Shown: positions 28,417 through 38,307, counted from the stretch's first letter. The stretch is DNA of 64,000 nucleotides from Verrucomicrobiaceae bacterium (GCA_016713035.1 JADJPW010000011.1:1-64000), one strand, 5' to 3'. Program-made: numbers and translations. Notes: a model not told the origin generated them from the letters alone.

Positions 28417-28525
28417 AGCGACACTCTTTTCGAGAATCGGCCTGAGTTGAGCCGTTGACCATTTTCACACTCAGCGGGGCCAGATTCGTGCAAGAACTCG
28501 TCCCACTCCGGCCTCATCCTCTGCG

Positions 28526-29413
28526 ATGCAGCGCATCTCCATCATCGACTCCCACACTGGCGGGGAGCCCACCCGTGTCGTGATCGGCGGCATCACCGCC
28601 CAAAACCTCGAATCCTACCGCCGTGCCATCATCTGCGAACCACGCGGCCATGAGGTCATCGTCGGCGCACTGCTCGTCGAGCCCAAAGACACATCCTGCG
28701 CCGCTGGCGTCATCTTTTTCAACAACGTCGGCCTCCTCGGCATGTGCGGACACGGCATGATCGGCCTCATCGCCACACTGCGGCACCTCGGACGCATCAC
28801 CGCCGGCGAGCACCGCGTCGAGACACCTGTGGGCATCGTCACGGCCACGCTGCATGCCGATGGCCGCGTCAGCATTCGCAATGTGCCATCTTACCGCCAA
28901 GCCAAGGCCGTGAGCGCAGGTGGAGTCACTGGAGATGTCGCCTGGGGCGGAAACTGGTTTTTCCTCGTCGCAGATCATGGGCTCGATCTCACGCTGAAAA
29001 ACGTCCCACAGCTCACGCAGGCCACCTTAGCGATGCGTGAGGCCGTGCGAGCCGCTGGCTACCCAGAAGTCGATCACGTCGAGCTTCTCTCCCCACCGCA
29101 CGACACCGCGAATCACAGCCGAAACTTCGTTTTATGCCCCGGCGGCGAGTACGACCGCTCCCCCTGCGGCACCGGCACCAGCGCAAAACTCGCCTGCCTC
29201 GCCGCCGATGAAAAACTCGCCCCCGGCGATCTCTGGCAGCAGGAAAGCATCCTCGGCAGCGTCTTTGAAGGCCGCTACGAGCCTGCTGAAAGCGGCATCA
29301 TCCCCACCATCAAAGGACAGGCCTTCATCACCGCTGAAACAACCCTACTTCTTGATCCCGCAGACCCTTTTCAGCTCGGCATCGGCACAATCACCGATCC
29401 CGTCACGCCATGA
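28526..29413 (+). CDS. proline racemase / 4-hydroxyproline epimerase family protein
   Basis: 295 residues, shorter than the 330 or so usual for proline racemases but within the epimerase range. Two catalytic cysteines are present: C74 in LGMCGHGMIG and C214 in DRSPCGTGTSAKLA, the active-site signatures. IDSHTGGEPTRVV is the conserved N-terminus. The reaction would invert an alpha-carbon of hydroxyproline or a similar imino acid; the paired cysteines favour an epimerase/racemase over the dehydratase branch (Ser or Thr in one position). The stop overlaps the next ATG (29410-29413), suggesting coupling with the peptidase. Confidence 0.88.
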   Translation: MQRISIIDSHTGGEPTRVVIGGITAQNLESYRRAIICEPRGHEVIVGALLVEPKDTSCAAGVIFFNNVGLLGMCGHGMIGLIATLRHLGRITAGEHRVETPVGIVTATLHADGRVSIRNVPSYRQAKAVSAGGVTGDVAWGGNWFFLVADHGLDLTLKNVPQLTQATLAMREAVRAAGYPEVDHVELLSPPHDTANHSRNFVLCPGGEYDRSPCGTGTSAKLACLAADEKLAPGDLWQQESILGSVFEGRYEPAESGIIPTIKGQAFITAETTLLLDPADPFQLGIGTITDPVTP

Positions 29414-31590
29414 GCCCATCCCTTCTCCTCTTCATTCCTCTGTGCCTCTCGGTGTCCTCTGTGGTAGCCCAGATCACCGATCTCCCCAAGCGCACCGAAA
29501 ACACCGTCTTCCGTGATCGTGTGAAGGCGCATTGGCTGCCAGATGGCAAAACGTTCTGGTATCGTATCCAAACAGCACCTGGGAAGACCGAGTACGTTTT
29601 GATCGATGCCACGAAGGGCAGCCGACAAACGGCCAATTCTCTCAAAGGACTCGGTTTGCCAGAAAAAGAAGCCGCGAAGACTTCCACGCTGAAAATCGAG
29701 CTACGCTCCACAAAGCGCACGGGCGAATCCTCGGGGCTGAAATTCATCAACAAGCTCGGTGAAGATGTCGATCTGTTTTGGATCAATCAACAAGGCGAGC
29801 ACCTGCGCTACGGCTCCATCAGAGCAGAAAGCGAACGCGAGCAGCACAGCTTTGAAGGCCACGTATGGCTCATCACCAGCCGCACCGGCGAGCACCTCGC
29901 CATCGTCGAAGCAGAGGCCACCGTGAAGACATTCATCATCGACGGCAAAGGTCTCACGAAAGCCAAAAATGAGCCGAAGAAGCCCCAGCAGCCCGGAAAA
30001 TCGCCCAATGGTGCATTCACCGTCTCCAGCGAGGCAGAGGCCGTGTCGAAGCGGAAGGTGACCATCGTGGATTCCTCACCAAAAGACAGCCTCCAGCCGA
30101 AAACGCTCGTCATCGACTACATCAAGCCCGGCGATCCGCTGCCGAAGCCTCAATTGGTCATCACGCAGTCCGATGGACGGAAGATTCCTCTGCCACGGGA
30201 CTTGTATGAAAACCCCTTCAACACGGAAGGCCACATCGACGTCACATGGTCGCCAGACAGCCGTGAATTCTACTTCGACTACAATCAGCGCGGCCACCAG
30301 CTCTACCGCATCCTCGCCGCGAATGCGCAGACGGGCACCCTACGCGTGGTGGTGGAAGAAAAGAGCAAAACCTTCATCCACTACTCCGGCAAAAGCTGGC
30401 GTCACTGGCTGCACAGCAGCAACGAACTCATCTGGATGAGTGAGCGCGACGGCTGGTGCCATCTCTGGCTCTACGACGTGCAAACGGGCCAGCCCATGCA
30501 TCAAATCACCAGGGGCCAGTGGCCCGTCCGGGAGGTGCTACACGTCGATGAGGCAAAGCGGGAGATCTGGTTCCTCGCGAGTGGTTTACGACCGGTGGAG
30601 GACCCCTATCACCTCCATCTCTGCCGCGTGAACTTTGACGGCAGCGGCTTCCAGCACCTCACTGCGGGCGATGGCAATCACCACGTCGAGCTCTCGCCAA
30701 AACGTGACTTCTTCATCGACACCTGGTCCCGTGCCGACCATCCCCCCGTCACCGAACTACGCCGCAGCAGTGATGGCAGCCTCGTGTGCGATTTGGAAAA
30801 GGCAGATGCCTCCGCGCTACTCGCCGCAGGCTGGACGATGCCCGAGCGCGTCATCGCAAAGGCTCGCGATGGCAAAACAGACATCCACGGCATCATCATC
30901 AGGCCCTCGGGCTTCGACGCGTCGAAGAAATACCCCATCGTCGAGGACATCTATGCCGGACCACACGGTGCCTTTGCCCCGAAGGATTTTGATCGTCAGC
31001 TCCGCATGCACCAGATCGCCGAGCAGGGCTTCGTCGTCGTCAAACTCGACGGCATGGGCACCAATCATCGCGGCAAGGCCTTCCATGATGTATGCTGGAA
31101 AAACCTCCAAGACGCAGGCTTCCCAGATCGGAAGCTCTGGATCACCGCAGCCGCCAAAACACGGCCATGGATGGATTTGAGCCGCATCGGCATCTACGGC
31201 GGCAGCGCAGGCGGCCAGAATGCCATGCGTGCACTGCTCGATCATCACGACTTCTACAAAGTCGCCGTCGCGGACTGCGGCTGCCATGACAACCGCATGG
31301 ATAAAATCTGGTGGAACGAGCAGTGGATGGGCTGGCCCGTGGATGAGTCCTATGTGAAAAGCTCCAACAAGGAAGACGCCCATAAGCTCCAAGGCCACCT
31401 CCTCCTCATCGTCGGCGAACTCGATACCAACGTCGATCCCGCCAGCACGATGCAAGTCGTCGCCGCACTGCAAAAAGCCGGGAAGGCTTTTGACTTCATG
31501 CCCATCGCCAGCACCGGCCACGGCGCCGCAGAGACGCCGTATGGATCAAAGTTAAGATTGGATTTTCTCGTGCGGCACCTCAGGCCATGA
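29410..31590 (+). CDS. S9 prolyl oligopeptidase (DPP4-like), secreted
   Basis: 726 residues with a signal peptide and an N-terminal beta-propeller (WSPDSREFYFDYNQRGHQLY, ELIWMSERDGWCHLWLYD, SPKRDFFIDTWSR). The C-terminal alpha/beta hydrolase has the catalytic triad: S599 in YGGSAGGQNAM, D672 in GELDTNVDPA and H704 in STGHGAAET. DPP4-type enzymes release X-Pro dipeptides. Translation coupling to a proline racemase-like gene suggests use of proline- or hydroxyproline-rich peptides, an inference from context. Confidence 0.85.
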   Translation: MSPSLLLFIPLCLSVSSVVAQITDLPKRTENTVFRDRVKAHWLPDGKTFWYRIQTAPGKTEYVLIDATKGSRQTANSLKGLGLPEKEAAKTSTLKIELRSTKRTGESSGLKFINKLGEDVDLFWINQQGEHLRYGSIRAESEREQHSFEGHVWLITSRTGEHLAIVEAEATVKTFIIDGKGLTKAKNEPKKPQQPGKSPNGAFTVSSEAEAVSKRKVTIVDSSPKDSLQPKTLVIDYIKPGDPLPKPQLVITQSDGRKIPLPRDLYENPFNTEGHIDVTWSPDSREFYFDYNQRGHQLYRILAANAQTGTLRVVVEEKSKTFIHYSGKSWRHWLHSSNELIWMSERDGWCHLWLYDVQTGQPMHQITRGQWPVREVLHVDEAKREIWFLASGLRPVEDPYHLHLCRVNFDGSGFQHLTAGDGNHHVELSPKRDFFIDTWSRADHPPVTELRRSSDGSLVCDLEKADASALLAAGWTMPERVIAKARDGKTDIHGIIIRPSGFDASKKYPIVEDIYAGPHGAFAPKDFDRQLRMHQIAEQGFVVVKLDGMGTNHRGKAFHDVCWKNLQDAGFPDRKLWITAAAKTRPWMDLSRIGIYGGSAGGQNAMRALLDHHDFYKVAVADCGCHDNRMDKIWWNEQWMGWPVDESYVKSSNKEDAHKLQGHLLLIVGELDTNVDPASTMQVVAALQKAGKAFDFMPIASTGHGAAETPYGSKLRLDFLVRHLRP

Positions 31591-31642
31591 CCAATCCCAT
31601 GAGCCAATCATTGGAAACAACCACTCAAACTCGGCTACTGCT

Positions 31643-33268
31643 TCACTCACGAGGCGGCACCGCCAGCACCTGCTTGTCCACCAGCAATCGCTCCCGCAGC
31701 TTCGCATAGCTGACGCTTTGCACGGATATGCCCGACTCCACCGCCATCACTCCAGCAGCGGCAGTAGCCTGTGCCGCAGCCATGAAGGTGAACTCGATGC
31801 GATAGGCACCGTAGGCCACGTAGCTCGATGACGGGCAAGTGGGGCTGAGGAGGTTGGTGCATTCGGAGGCCTTGGGCACAAGGCAGCGATACGGGATGCC
31901 GCAGGGGATCCAGTCGGGCTCTTTCGACACATTGAAGACCGCGCCTTCATTCCACACGCGACCGTTTTTCACGAGGCAGCGGGCGCTGTGGAAGTCCGGT
32001 GGCCACCAGATCATACCGACGCTGTCGTTCACGGGCTCGGGGTTCGCTTTGCGCAGATGCGCCTCCGTCAAAACGAAGTCGCCGACCATGCGGCGGCCGT
32101 TGCGGACATACAAGGCACGCGGCCAGCCGGCGTTGTCGGTGAACTCATCTTTGCACAGGCCCCACGCGGCCCAGGCCTCGCGTTGCTTCGCGGGCACGGT
32201 CTCGTCATGCGCCATGAACCAATACAGGCCGTGGATGTAATCGCGGCTCTCACGCAGCATCGTTTCGCGCTCGGTGTAGCTCGCGATGGGGTAGCGATGA
32301 TTCCAGCCGGTAAAGTTCGAGGCCAGCGAGTGCCAGGTGCCGGGATCGCTCTTGCCATTCGGCACGGCGGCATGGGGCGGGCTGATGACGCCACCTGCGG
32401 CGAGGTAGCGTCGCTGCATCTCGTAGTGCGCCGCATTGTAGTTCGCGGGTTTTTCGATGGGGCGTCGGTTCTTCGGGGCCTTCGTTAGGCAGAGGCGAAA
32501 ACAATAGCCCTGGATGCTCTCATCCGCCGCGCCGTGCTCGCCGAGCGGCGTATCCTGCACGCCAAAGATGAGGCCGCTCTTCGGGTCGCCGGGCGTGCGA
32601 TACGGGTCGATGGGCTTGTCGTGCTGCTTGTGCGTCGTGTCGGTGCGGATGCCGTTGTTGGTCTCGCCATACTTCGCATTGCCCTCACGCCCCAAGGCAA
32701 AGCTCAGGCCCGCGAACGCGAGCAGATCGCCCTCATACGTCGCGTCGATGAACACCCGTGCCCGCACCTCGGCCCCATTGTCAAAATGCAGCGCCGTGAT
32801 GCGCGTGCCGTCCTTCGTCACGCCTTTCGCTTCCTTCAAACGATGCCCGCGCAGCACGGTGACGCCCGATTCCTTCGCCCACGCCTCCCAAACCGCCTCC
32901 GCCACATGCGGCTCAAAGCGCCAAAGCGACGTGTTCTTGCCCTTTGCCGCCAGCATCGCCTCAAACGCCGCCTTGCGACCATACTGCGCACTCACGCGTC
33001 GATAAAACTCCAGCGCCAGCCCACCGACCGCCGGGCTGTTTTGAAAAGGCTGGTTGTCGATGTCCGTGCCGCCGAGCCCCTCCACGCTCATGCCACCGAG
33101 ATGCTGCCCCGCCTCCACGAGAATGACCTTCTTCCCCATCTTCGCCCCCTGCACCGCCGCGATCACACCCGCGCTCGTGCCGCCGTAGATGCAGAGATCG
33201 TTTTCGAGTGGTGCCGCCGAAACGGAGATCGCGAGGGAGGTGAAGAGGATGACGAGGAAAGACTTCAT
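31643..33268 (-). CDS. secreted FAD-dependent oxidoreductase
   Basis: 541 residues. Signal peptide, then the FAD motif DLCIYGGTSAGVIAAVQGAKMGKKVILVE (in parts: a GG-T-SAG-x dinucleotide loop). The FAD_oxidored-like family markers follow: HLGGMSVEGLGGTDID, FIDATYEGDLLAFAGL, and a C-terminal CPSSSYVAYGAYRIEF with SPTC. PVC secreted members of this family usually oxidise or dehydrate sugars and are often encoded near sulfatases or glycoside hydrolases, as here. Substrate unknown. Confidence 0.82.
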   Translation of the reverse strand: MKSFLVILFTSLAISVSAAPLENDLCIYGGTSAGVIAAVQGAKMGKKVILVEAGQHLGGMSVEGLGGTDIDNQPFQNSPAVGGLALEFYRRVSAQYGRKAAFEAMLAAKGKNTSLWRFEPHVAEAVWEAWAKESGVTVLRGHRLKEAKGVTKDGTRITALHFDNGAEVRARVFIDATYEGDLLAFAGLSFALGREGNAKYGETNNGIRTDTTHKQHDKPIDPYRTPGDPKSGLIFGVQDTPLGEHGAADESIQGYCFRLCLTKAPKNRRPIEKPANYNAAHYEMQRRYLAAGGVISPPHAAVPNGKSDPGTWHSLASNFTGWNHRYPIASYTERETMLRESRDYIHGLYWFMAHDETVPAKQREAWAAWGLCKDEFTDNAGWPRALYVRNGRRMVGDFVLTEAHLRKANPEPVNDSVGMIWWPPDFHSARCLVKNGRVWNEGAVFNVSKEPDWIPCGIPYRCLVPKASECTNLLSPTCPSSSYVAYGAYRIEFTFMAAAQATAAAGVMAVESGISVQSVSYAKLRERLLVDKQVLAVPPRE

Positions 33269-33390
33269 GAATCAGTTGAATAGGCGTTTTCGGACCGGTT
33301 TTGGACAGCTCAATTAAACGAGGCATTTGCCAGAGGTCCGGCATGACCTGACTCCACAGAAGTTTGCATTAAGTGCAATGTTTTGTGCCG

Positions 33391-33966
33391 TCAAAGCTCA
33401 GTGAGCCGCCTTCTCAACACCTGCACGGACCTCGACAACCGCTGTTGCTCCAGCGTTTCCAGATACTCCTCTGCGGACTTGGGTGGGTTCCTGAGACTGG
33501 CTCGATGCTGGCGCATGAGCTTCACCACGGCATCTTCATCCGTGGAGAGCAACTGCATGAGCAGGTCATCAGGCGTCCAGCGTGCGATGCCCTGTGCTAC
33601 CAGAGTCGCCGGTGGGAAGTCGCTGAGATTCCAGGTCACAATGGCATCCGCCTCAGCTTCGATGGCGGCAGCCAGCACATGCCGGTCGTTCTCGTCTGGC
33701 AGGGAAAGGTTTTCGATCCTCCACTCATAGCCGCTCACTAGACAGTCTCCCGCGTGCAGATCCATCAGTTGGCGCGTCCGCTCCAGTTGTTCGAGGGTCA
33801 AATCTGGCCGCTCACGCAGCACCGCCGTCATCCATTCCTCGTGAATCTTCTCCGACCACCTCGCCTGGATCAGTTCATGCACCGCCAACCGCATCAACAG
33901 ATCCCGCAACGCCGCTGGGTAGAGGACGCAGGCATCAAGCAGGACGATGGGAGGACTGGGAATCAA
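33391..33966 (-). CDS. PIN-domain toxin
   Basis: 191 residues from a TTG at 33966 that overlaps the upstream antitoxin stop (TTGA). PIN acidic residues: D11 in VLLDACVLYP, E43 and E44 region in KIHEEWMTAVL, and D in ENDRHVLAAA, with VTWNLSDFP toward the end. PIN domains are Mg2+-dependent RNases; with the HTH protein this is a type II toxin-antitoxin pair. Target RNA unknown. Part of the island at 33.4-38.8 kb. Confidence 0.8.
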   Translation of the reverse strand: MIPSPPIVLLDACVLYPAALRDLLMRLAVHELIQARWSEKIHEEWMTAVLRERPDLTLEQLERTRQLMDLHAGDCLVSGYEWRIENLSLPDENDRHVLAAAIEAEADAIVTWNLSDFPPATLVAQGIARWTPDDLLMQLLSTDEDAVVKLMRQHRASLRNPPKSAEEYLETLEQQRLSRSVQVLRRRLTEL

Positions 33967-34406
33967 TACCCCATTTTAAGCCTCTGCCCCTCAGCGGCAA
34001 GCTCGTCGAGCACCGCCAGCCGCGCCTCCTTCTCACGCTGCTTGTAGGCCAGCACATCCGCCGACAGCGCCCGCCGATGCGTGCCCACGCGGCGGCTCGG
34101 GATCGCGCCCTCGTCGAAAAGCTTCGCCGCATACGGACGCGACACCTTCAGGATCTCCGCCGCCTCTTGGGGCGAGATTTCCTCCTCCACTGGCATCATC
34201 GCCACCGCCTTGCCCTCGGCCAGCCGCGCCACCGCCGCGATCATCATCTGCATCATGCCCACCGGCACAGCCACCTCTTTGCCGTCGATCTGCACCGCCA
34301 CCGACTCTTTCCGCCCAAACTTCATCCCGCCCATCTGGCGCTGTGATTCCTTCGCGACGATCACATCGCGTTCCGTGGGGACAAGAGCTTCAGAGAGTGC
34401 AGGCAT
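33963..34406 (-). CDS. HTH (excisionase-type) antitoxin of PIN pair
   Basis: 147 residues from the ATG at 34406, preceded by AAGGA at good spacing. An N-terminal linker and MMQMMIAAVARLAEG precede a MerR/excisionase-like HTH (EISPQEAAEILKVSRPYAAKLF, then GAIPSRRVGTHRRALSADVLAY). Such HTH_17 proteins pair with PIN toxins, neutralise them and autorepress the operon. The repeated TAAGTG(C/T)AAT sequences at 33369 and 34466 may relate to this. It precedes and overlaps the toxin gene. Confidence 0.8.
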   Translation of the reverse strand: MPALSEALVPTERDVIVAKESQRQMGGMKFGRKESVAVQIDGKEVAVPVGMMQMMIAAVARLAEGKAVAMMPVEEEISPQEAAEILKVSRPYAAKLFDEGAIPSRRVGTHRRALSADVLAYKQREKEARLAVLDELAAEGQRLKMGY

Positions 34407-34464
34407 GGCGGTTTTCCTTCTGGTTGAAGGCTGCCACACAACCGCATTGGGTGCAATATCTGAA

Positions 34465-34477
34465 ATAAGTGTAATAT
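34465..34477. promoter_or_regulatory. possible operator upstream of the antitoxin gene
   Basis: ATAAGTGTAATAT at 34465-34477 resembles TTAAGTGCAATGT at 33369-33381, downstream of the toxin gene. The two bracket the toxin-antitoxin pair. Whether they are operators, ends of an inserted unit or chance is undecided. Confidence 0.25.
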
Positions 34478-34680
34478 GCGAGAATCGGATCCAATCTATG
34501 GAATTAGCCCCCAATCCAGGATTCGCGCTTGTATTTGGGCGCTAGGAAGGATCAATGGGAGGACTGGGTGCGTTAGCTGGGAATAGAGGCACAAAAGACC
34601 CCACTCGGCCAGAGGTTGGTTGTTGCCTCACTGAACCGATGAGCTAGTCTCGTTCGTCTCCCTCGCACGCAAATTGCTTC

Positions 34681-35673
34681 ATGCCTTCCGCCGCCCAAGT
34701 TAAAGCCCTACTTCAGAGTCACAGCAGTGGCGATGACGAGCGCTTTTATGCAGTGGCACTTCAGGTTGCAGCTGCTGAAGCCCGCAATGGTCACGAGACT
34801 TTGGCACGGGACTTGAGATCGATTGTCGATCAGGCCAAAACGAGGACTTCTGAGTCAAAGGCTCGTTTCAACGTGGTCCAGATCGCGCAGCCTATGGGGG
34901 AGGCGGCAGAGCTTTTGGATTCACGGTTGCCTGAGTTTAGCATCAAAGATCTGGTGCTCGCAGACTCGGTGCGTGAACGCGTGATGAGAGTCATTCATGA
35001 GCAACGCCAGATGAGCCGACTTCAGGCACATGGCCTACGCCCGCGGCAGCGTCTATTATTCACGGGGCCGCCAGGCTGCGGCAAAACGATGACCGCCTCG
35101 GCCATTGCTTCGGAACTTCACTTACCTTTGTTTGTTGTGCGCCTGGATGCCCTCATCACGCGTTACCTCGGCGAGTCGGCAAACAAGCTCCGACTCATCT
35201 TTGACTCCGTAAACCAAAGCAGAGCGGTCTATCTTTTCGACGAGTTCGATAGTATTGGTTACTCCAGGGACGGTGGACAGGATGTGGGCGAGATGCGGCG
35301 AGTATTGAATGCCTTTCTCGTCTTTATCGAAAGCATGCACAGTCATAGCTTGGTGATCGCGGCAACGAATCATGGCTCACGACTGGACAAGGCGCTGTAT
35401 CGACGCTTTGACGACTTGATCGAGTTTAGCCTGCCAGGGGACGACGAGATTCGTCAGATGATTGAAACTCGGCTCCAGTCAGTTTCGGCTCCAAAGCTTG
35501 GCTGGCAAAGAATTGTCAAAGCGGCGCGGGGATTGAGCTTTGGTGAGATCGGGCGTGCTTGTGATGACGGGATGAAACAGGCGGTGATGAAGGAGACGGC
35601 CAATGTGAGCACGGCAAGCCTGCTCGCCGCATTGAACGAGCGAAGGCTGTTTCTGCCACCTGCCGAAACCTAA
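34681..35673 (+). CDS. AAA ATPase, IetA-like, of an Iet defence-type system
   Basis: 330 residues. An N-terminal helical region of about 110 residues is followed by an AAA+ module: Walker A GPPGCGKT with K135, Walker B VYLFDEFD with D187-E188, and sensor/arginine-finger segments AATNHGSRLDKALYRRFDDLIEF. It is immediately followed by a subtilase gene 9 nt downstream. This ATPase + S8 protease pair matches the ietA/ietS system, described from an Agrobacterium Ti plasmid and later listed among anti-phage systems. A 60-nt spot count gave 33 G+C versus 40 in a comparable hemL stretch, compatible with horizontal acquisition. Confidence 0.75.
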   Translation: MPSAAQVKALLQSHSSGDDERFYAVALQVAAAEARNGHETLARDLRSIVDQAKTRTSESKARFNVVQIAQPMGEAAELLDSRLPEFSIKDLVLADSVRERVMRVIHEQRQMSRLQAHGLRPRQRLLFTGPPGCGKTMTASAIASELHLPLFVVRLDALITRYLGESANKLRLIFDSVNQSRAVYLFDEFDSIGYSRDGGQDVGEMRRVLNAFLVFIESMHSHSLVIAATNHGSRLDKALYRRFDDLIEFSLPGDDEIRQMIETRLQSVSAPKLGWQRIVKAARGLSFGEIGRACDDGMKQAVMKETANVSTASLLAALNERRLFLPPAET

Positions 35674-35682
35674 TCCCGTTCC

Positions 35683-38307
35683 ATGTCCGAGCCAAACCTG
35701 CCACATCTTCAGATCCAGGACTCGGGAAAACCAGAGCGCTATGTGCATCCGCGAGTGCGTGGCTCCAAGAAGTTAAAACTTAAAGAGCGAGACGCAGCGA
35801 GTTACGGCAAGAAGCTCCTGGATGAGTTTCGCGACCTGCAAGTAAACGCGCCAGCGTTCTACGCAAAAGACGATCTCTCTGATTGCGGCTTAATTATTGA
35901 GTTCGTCGCCGAACCAGGGTTTGCACTGAAAGCGGAGAGTTTTGGCAACGAACGCTCAAAGATTGAGCTGCTTAATCTGCGTGAGATCACTGATCCAAAA
36001 ACCGGAGCCATCTCGACCTGTGCCTCCGTCTTTGTGCCCTATGGAAAACTGGGGATAGTGGAGAACATGCTCAGGGACTATGGGACTGAGAAGACTGCCA
36101 AGGGGCATCCCGAGAACGCTCATCTTGCTAACGTCGCCGCCATTCGCCTCGGCGCTTTGAAAGCGCTTTGGACGGAAGACCTGCCTTTGCCAGAGGACGA
36201 CTCTCCCCATTGGTGGGAGCTGTGGATTCGACGTAGATTAGGCGATTGGGAGGATCAGTTTGTCGCAGCTTGCGCCGATGCACATATCTCGCTGCCCGCA
36301 GACACACGTTTCACCCGCTTGCGCTTACCCGAGCACGTGGTGCGATTGGTTTACGCCACACGGCAGCAACTTGAGGGCTCCTTGAGCCTGCTGAACACAC
36401 TCGCGGAAGTTCGGCTGCCTCGCCCTTGTTCATTGCCTTTGCGGGAGATGAGTAGCCGTGAGCAGCGTGAGTTTCAGGATGATCTGGTGGATCGTATCGA
36501 GTGGCCAGACACCCACGCGCCAGCCGTATGCCTCCTCGACACTGGAGTGAACAACAAGCACCCATTGCTGGAGCCGTTGCTTCGTGATGAGGACTGCTTC
36601 ACAGTCGATCCACCTTCGGGCACTGCCGACCATCCCGATCCACAGCGGGCGCATGGCACTCGTATGGCTGGACTCGCTGCCTATGGCCCACTGGTTCCTC
36701 TGCTCGAATCGTCGGCGACTCATCAACAGAAGCACAATCTTGAGTCAGTGAAGCTGTTGAAGAATACTGGCTCACACGAGCCTGAGCTTTACGGAGCCGT
36801 CACAGCTCAAGCAGTGTATTATCCAGAGACACAAAGCCAGCGTGCCCGTGCCTATTGCATGGCGGTGACCGCTCCACCAGCTCATGAAACTGGCGGCCCA
36901 ACCTCGTGGTCATCTGCCGTTGATGAACTGTGCGCTGGATCAGCAGAGGGAGACTCCGACGAGGTGCCAGTTAAGCGCCTGATGCTGATCTCCGCAGGCA
37001 ACTCAGATGTGCCCATCCAAGCGCCAGATCAGTATGTGTATCCCGACACGCTCCTGAATGAGCCTGTCCAAGAACCTGCACAAGCATGGAACGCCATCTC
37101 TGTTGGAGCCATCACGCATTACGACCGCATTGTTGAGAGTGATGAAGAAGCAACCAATGCTCAACCGATTGCCCAATCCGGCACCCTCTGCCCAACGAGT
37201 CGCACCTCCCGCATCTGGGAGCCGAAGTGGCCATTCAAGCCGGACATCGTCATGGAAGGCGGCAACCTGGCACGCACCGCAGACAATGAGATTATTGCGC
37301 TGGAATCGTTAAGGCCATTGAGCACCTCCGAGAGCTGGCGTCTCCATCCATTCCGCACCATGCACGACACAAGTGCTGCAACAGCGCTGGCTGCAAGGTT
37401 GGGAGCGATGTTGATGCAGCAGTATCCTGAACTTTGGCCTGAGTCGGTGCGGGCGTTGATCGTTCATTCTGCTCGTTGGAACAGGCGGATGTTGGCTGGT
37501 CTTGACCCTCATGCCCGTGTGCCAAAGGAGAGAGTCAGAGAACTGCTCCGAGTCTATGGATGGGGAGAGCCTGATCTGGCACGTGCGATGAAAAGCGCCA
37601 ACAATCGGGCCACGATCCTTTCGCAGAATACGCTCCAACCGTTTCAGCGGATCGAGACCCGTAACTCCGAGGGTAAAGTGCAGAAAAGAATAGGCACTCG
37701 CGATTGGCATATCCATGAACTGCCTTGGTGGCCTCGCGACTTGCTGCTAAGGGCTGGCGAGACACCAGCCACGCTTCGAATCACGCTGTCCTACTTCATT
37801 GAACCGAATCCGGGGTCAAGAGCCGTCCCCGGCGCACACCCGACTCAAAATCGTTATCGATATGCGTCATGTGGTCTGCGGTTCGAGGTAAAGCACACCT
37901 ATGAAGCCGAAGATGTTTTTCGGGCGAAACTCAACGCAGCGATCCAGCAGGACGACGAAGGTGAAAGTGATGATGAGATCACGGTGGATGCAAATGCCAG
38001 CAATCATCAGTGGGCACTTGGCCCCAAGGCCAGGCGCATTGGAGGCTCGCTGCATCAGGATGTGTGGACTGGCACTGCCGCCGAACTGGCTACGATGGAT
38101 CGTGTCGCCGTGATTCCAATCAAAGGCTGGTGGGCAACCCGTTCGTTCCCTCCAGGTCATGAACGTCACAATTGTCACGACCGTCGAGTCCGCTATGCGC
38201 TGGCCATGAGTATCGAAACTGAGGCCGATCTTCCGATCTACAATACCGTTGCGACTGCTCTAGCGATACCAGTCCAGACGCCGATTGATGTGATGATAGA
38301 CAGATAG
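35683..38307 (+). CDS. subtilisin-like serine protease, IetS-like
   Basis: 874 residues without an obvious signal peptide, so probably cytoplasmic. An N-terminal region of about 270 residues is followed by the S8 catalytic triad: D286 in CLLDTGVNNKHP, H324 in RAHGTRMAGLAAYG and S564 in HDTSAATALAARLGAM. The C-terminal 200 residues after the protease domain are of unknown fold (LRITLSYFIEPNPGSR, YRYASCGLRFEVKH). Partner of the preceding ATPase, probably cotranscribed. In the known Iet pair the protease is toxic or effector-like and the ATPase restrains or activates it; that role is taken from the family, not seen here. Confidence 0.78.
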   Translation: MSEPNLPHLQIQDSGKPERYVHPRVRGSKKLKLKERDAASYGKKLLDEFRDLQVNAPAFYAKDDLSDCGLIIEFVAEPGFALKAESFGNERSKIELLNLREITDPKTGAISTCASVFVPYGKLGIVENMLRDYGTEKTAKGHPENAHLANVAAIRLGALKALWTEDLPLPEDDSPHWWELWIRRRLGDWEDQFVAACADAHISLPADTRFTRLRLPEHVVRLVYATRQQLEGSLSLLNTLAEVRLPRPCSLPLREMSSREQREFQDDLVDRIEWPDTHAPAVCLLDTGVNNKHPLLEPLLRDEDCFTVDPPSGTADHPDPQRAHGTRMAGLAAYGPLVPLLESSATHQQKHNLESVKLLKNTGSHEPELYGAVTAQAVYYPETQSQRARAYCMAVTAPPAHETGGPTSWSSAVDELCAGSAEGDSDEVPVKRLMLISAGNSDVPIQAPDQYVYPDTLLNEPVQEPAQAWNAISVGAITHYDRIVESDEEATNAQPIAQSGTLCPTSRTSRIWEPKWPFKPDIVMEGGNLARTADNEIIALESLRPLSTSESWRLHPFRTMHDTSAATALAARLGAMLMQQYPELWPESVRALIVHSARWNRRMLAGLDPHARVPKERVRELLRVYGWGEPDLARAMKSANNRATILSQNTLQPFQRIETRNSEGKVQKRIGTRDWHIHELPWWPRDLLLRAGETPATLRITLSYFIEPNPGSRAVPGAHPTQNRYRYASCGLRFEVKHTYEAEDVFRAKLNAAIQQDDEGESDDEITVDANASNHQWALGPKARRIGGSLHQDVWTGTAAELATMDRVAVIPIKGWWATRSFPPGHERHNCHDRRVRYALAMSIETEADLPIYNTVATALAIPVQTPIDVMIDR

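Noticed and set aside
34541..34680. Possible attachment site upstream of the Iet pair
   Set aside because: No tRNA end and no matching direct repeat after 38307 could be found.
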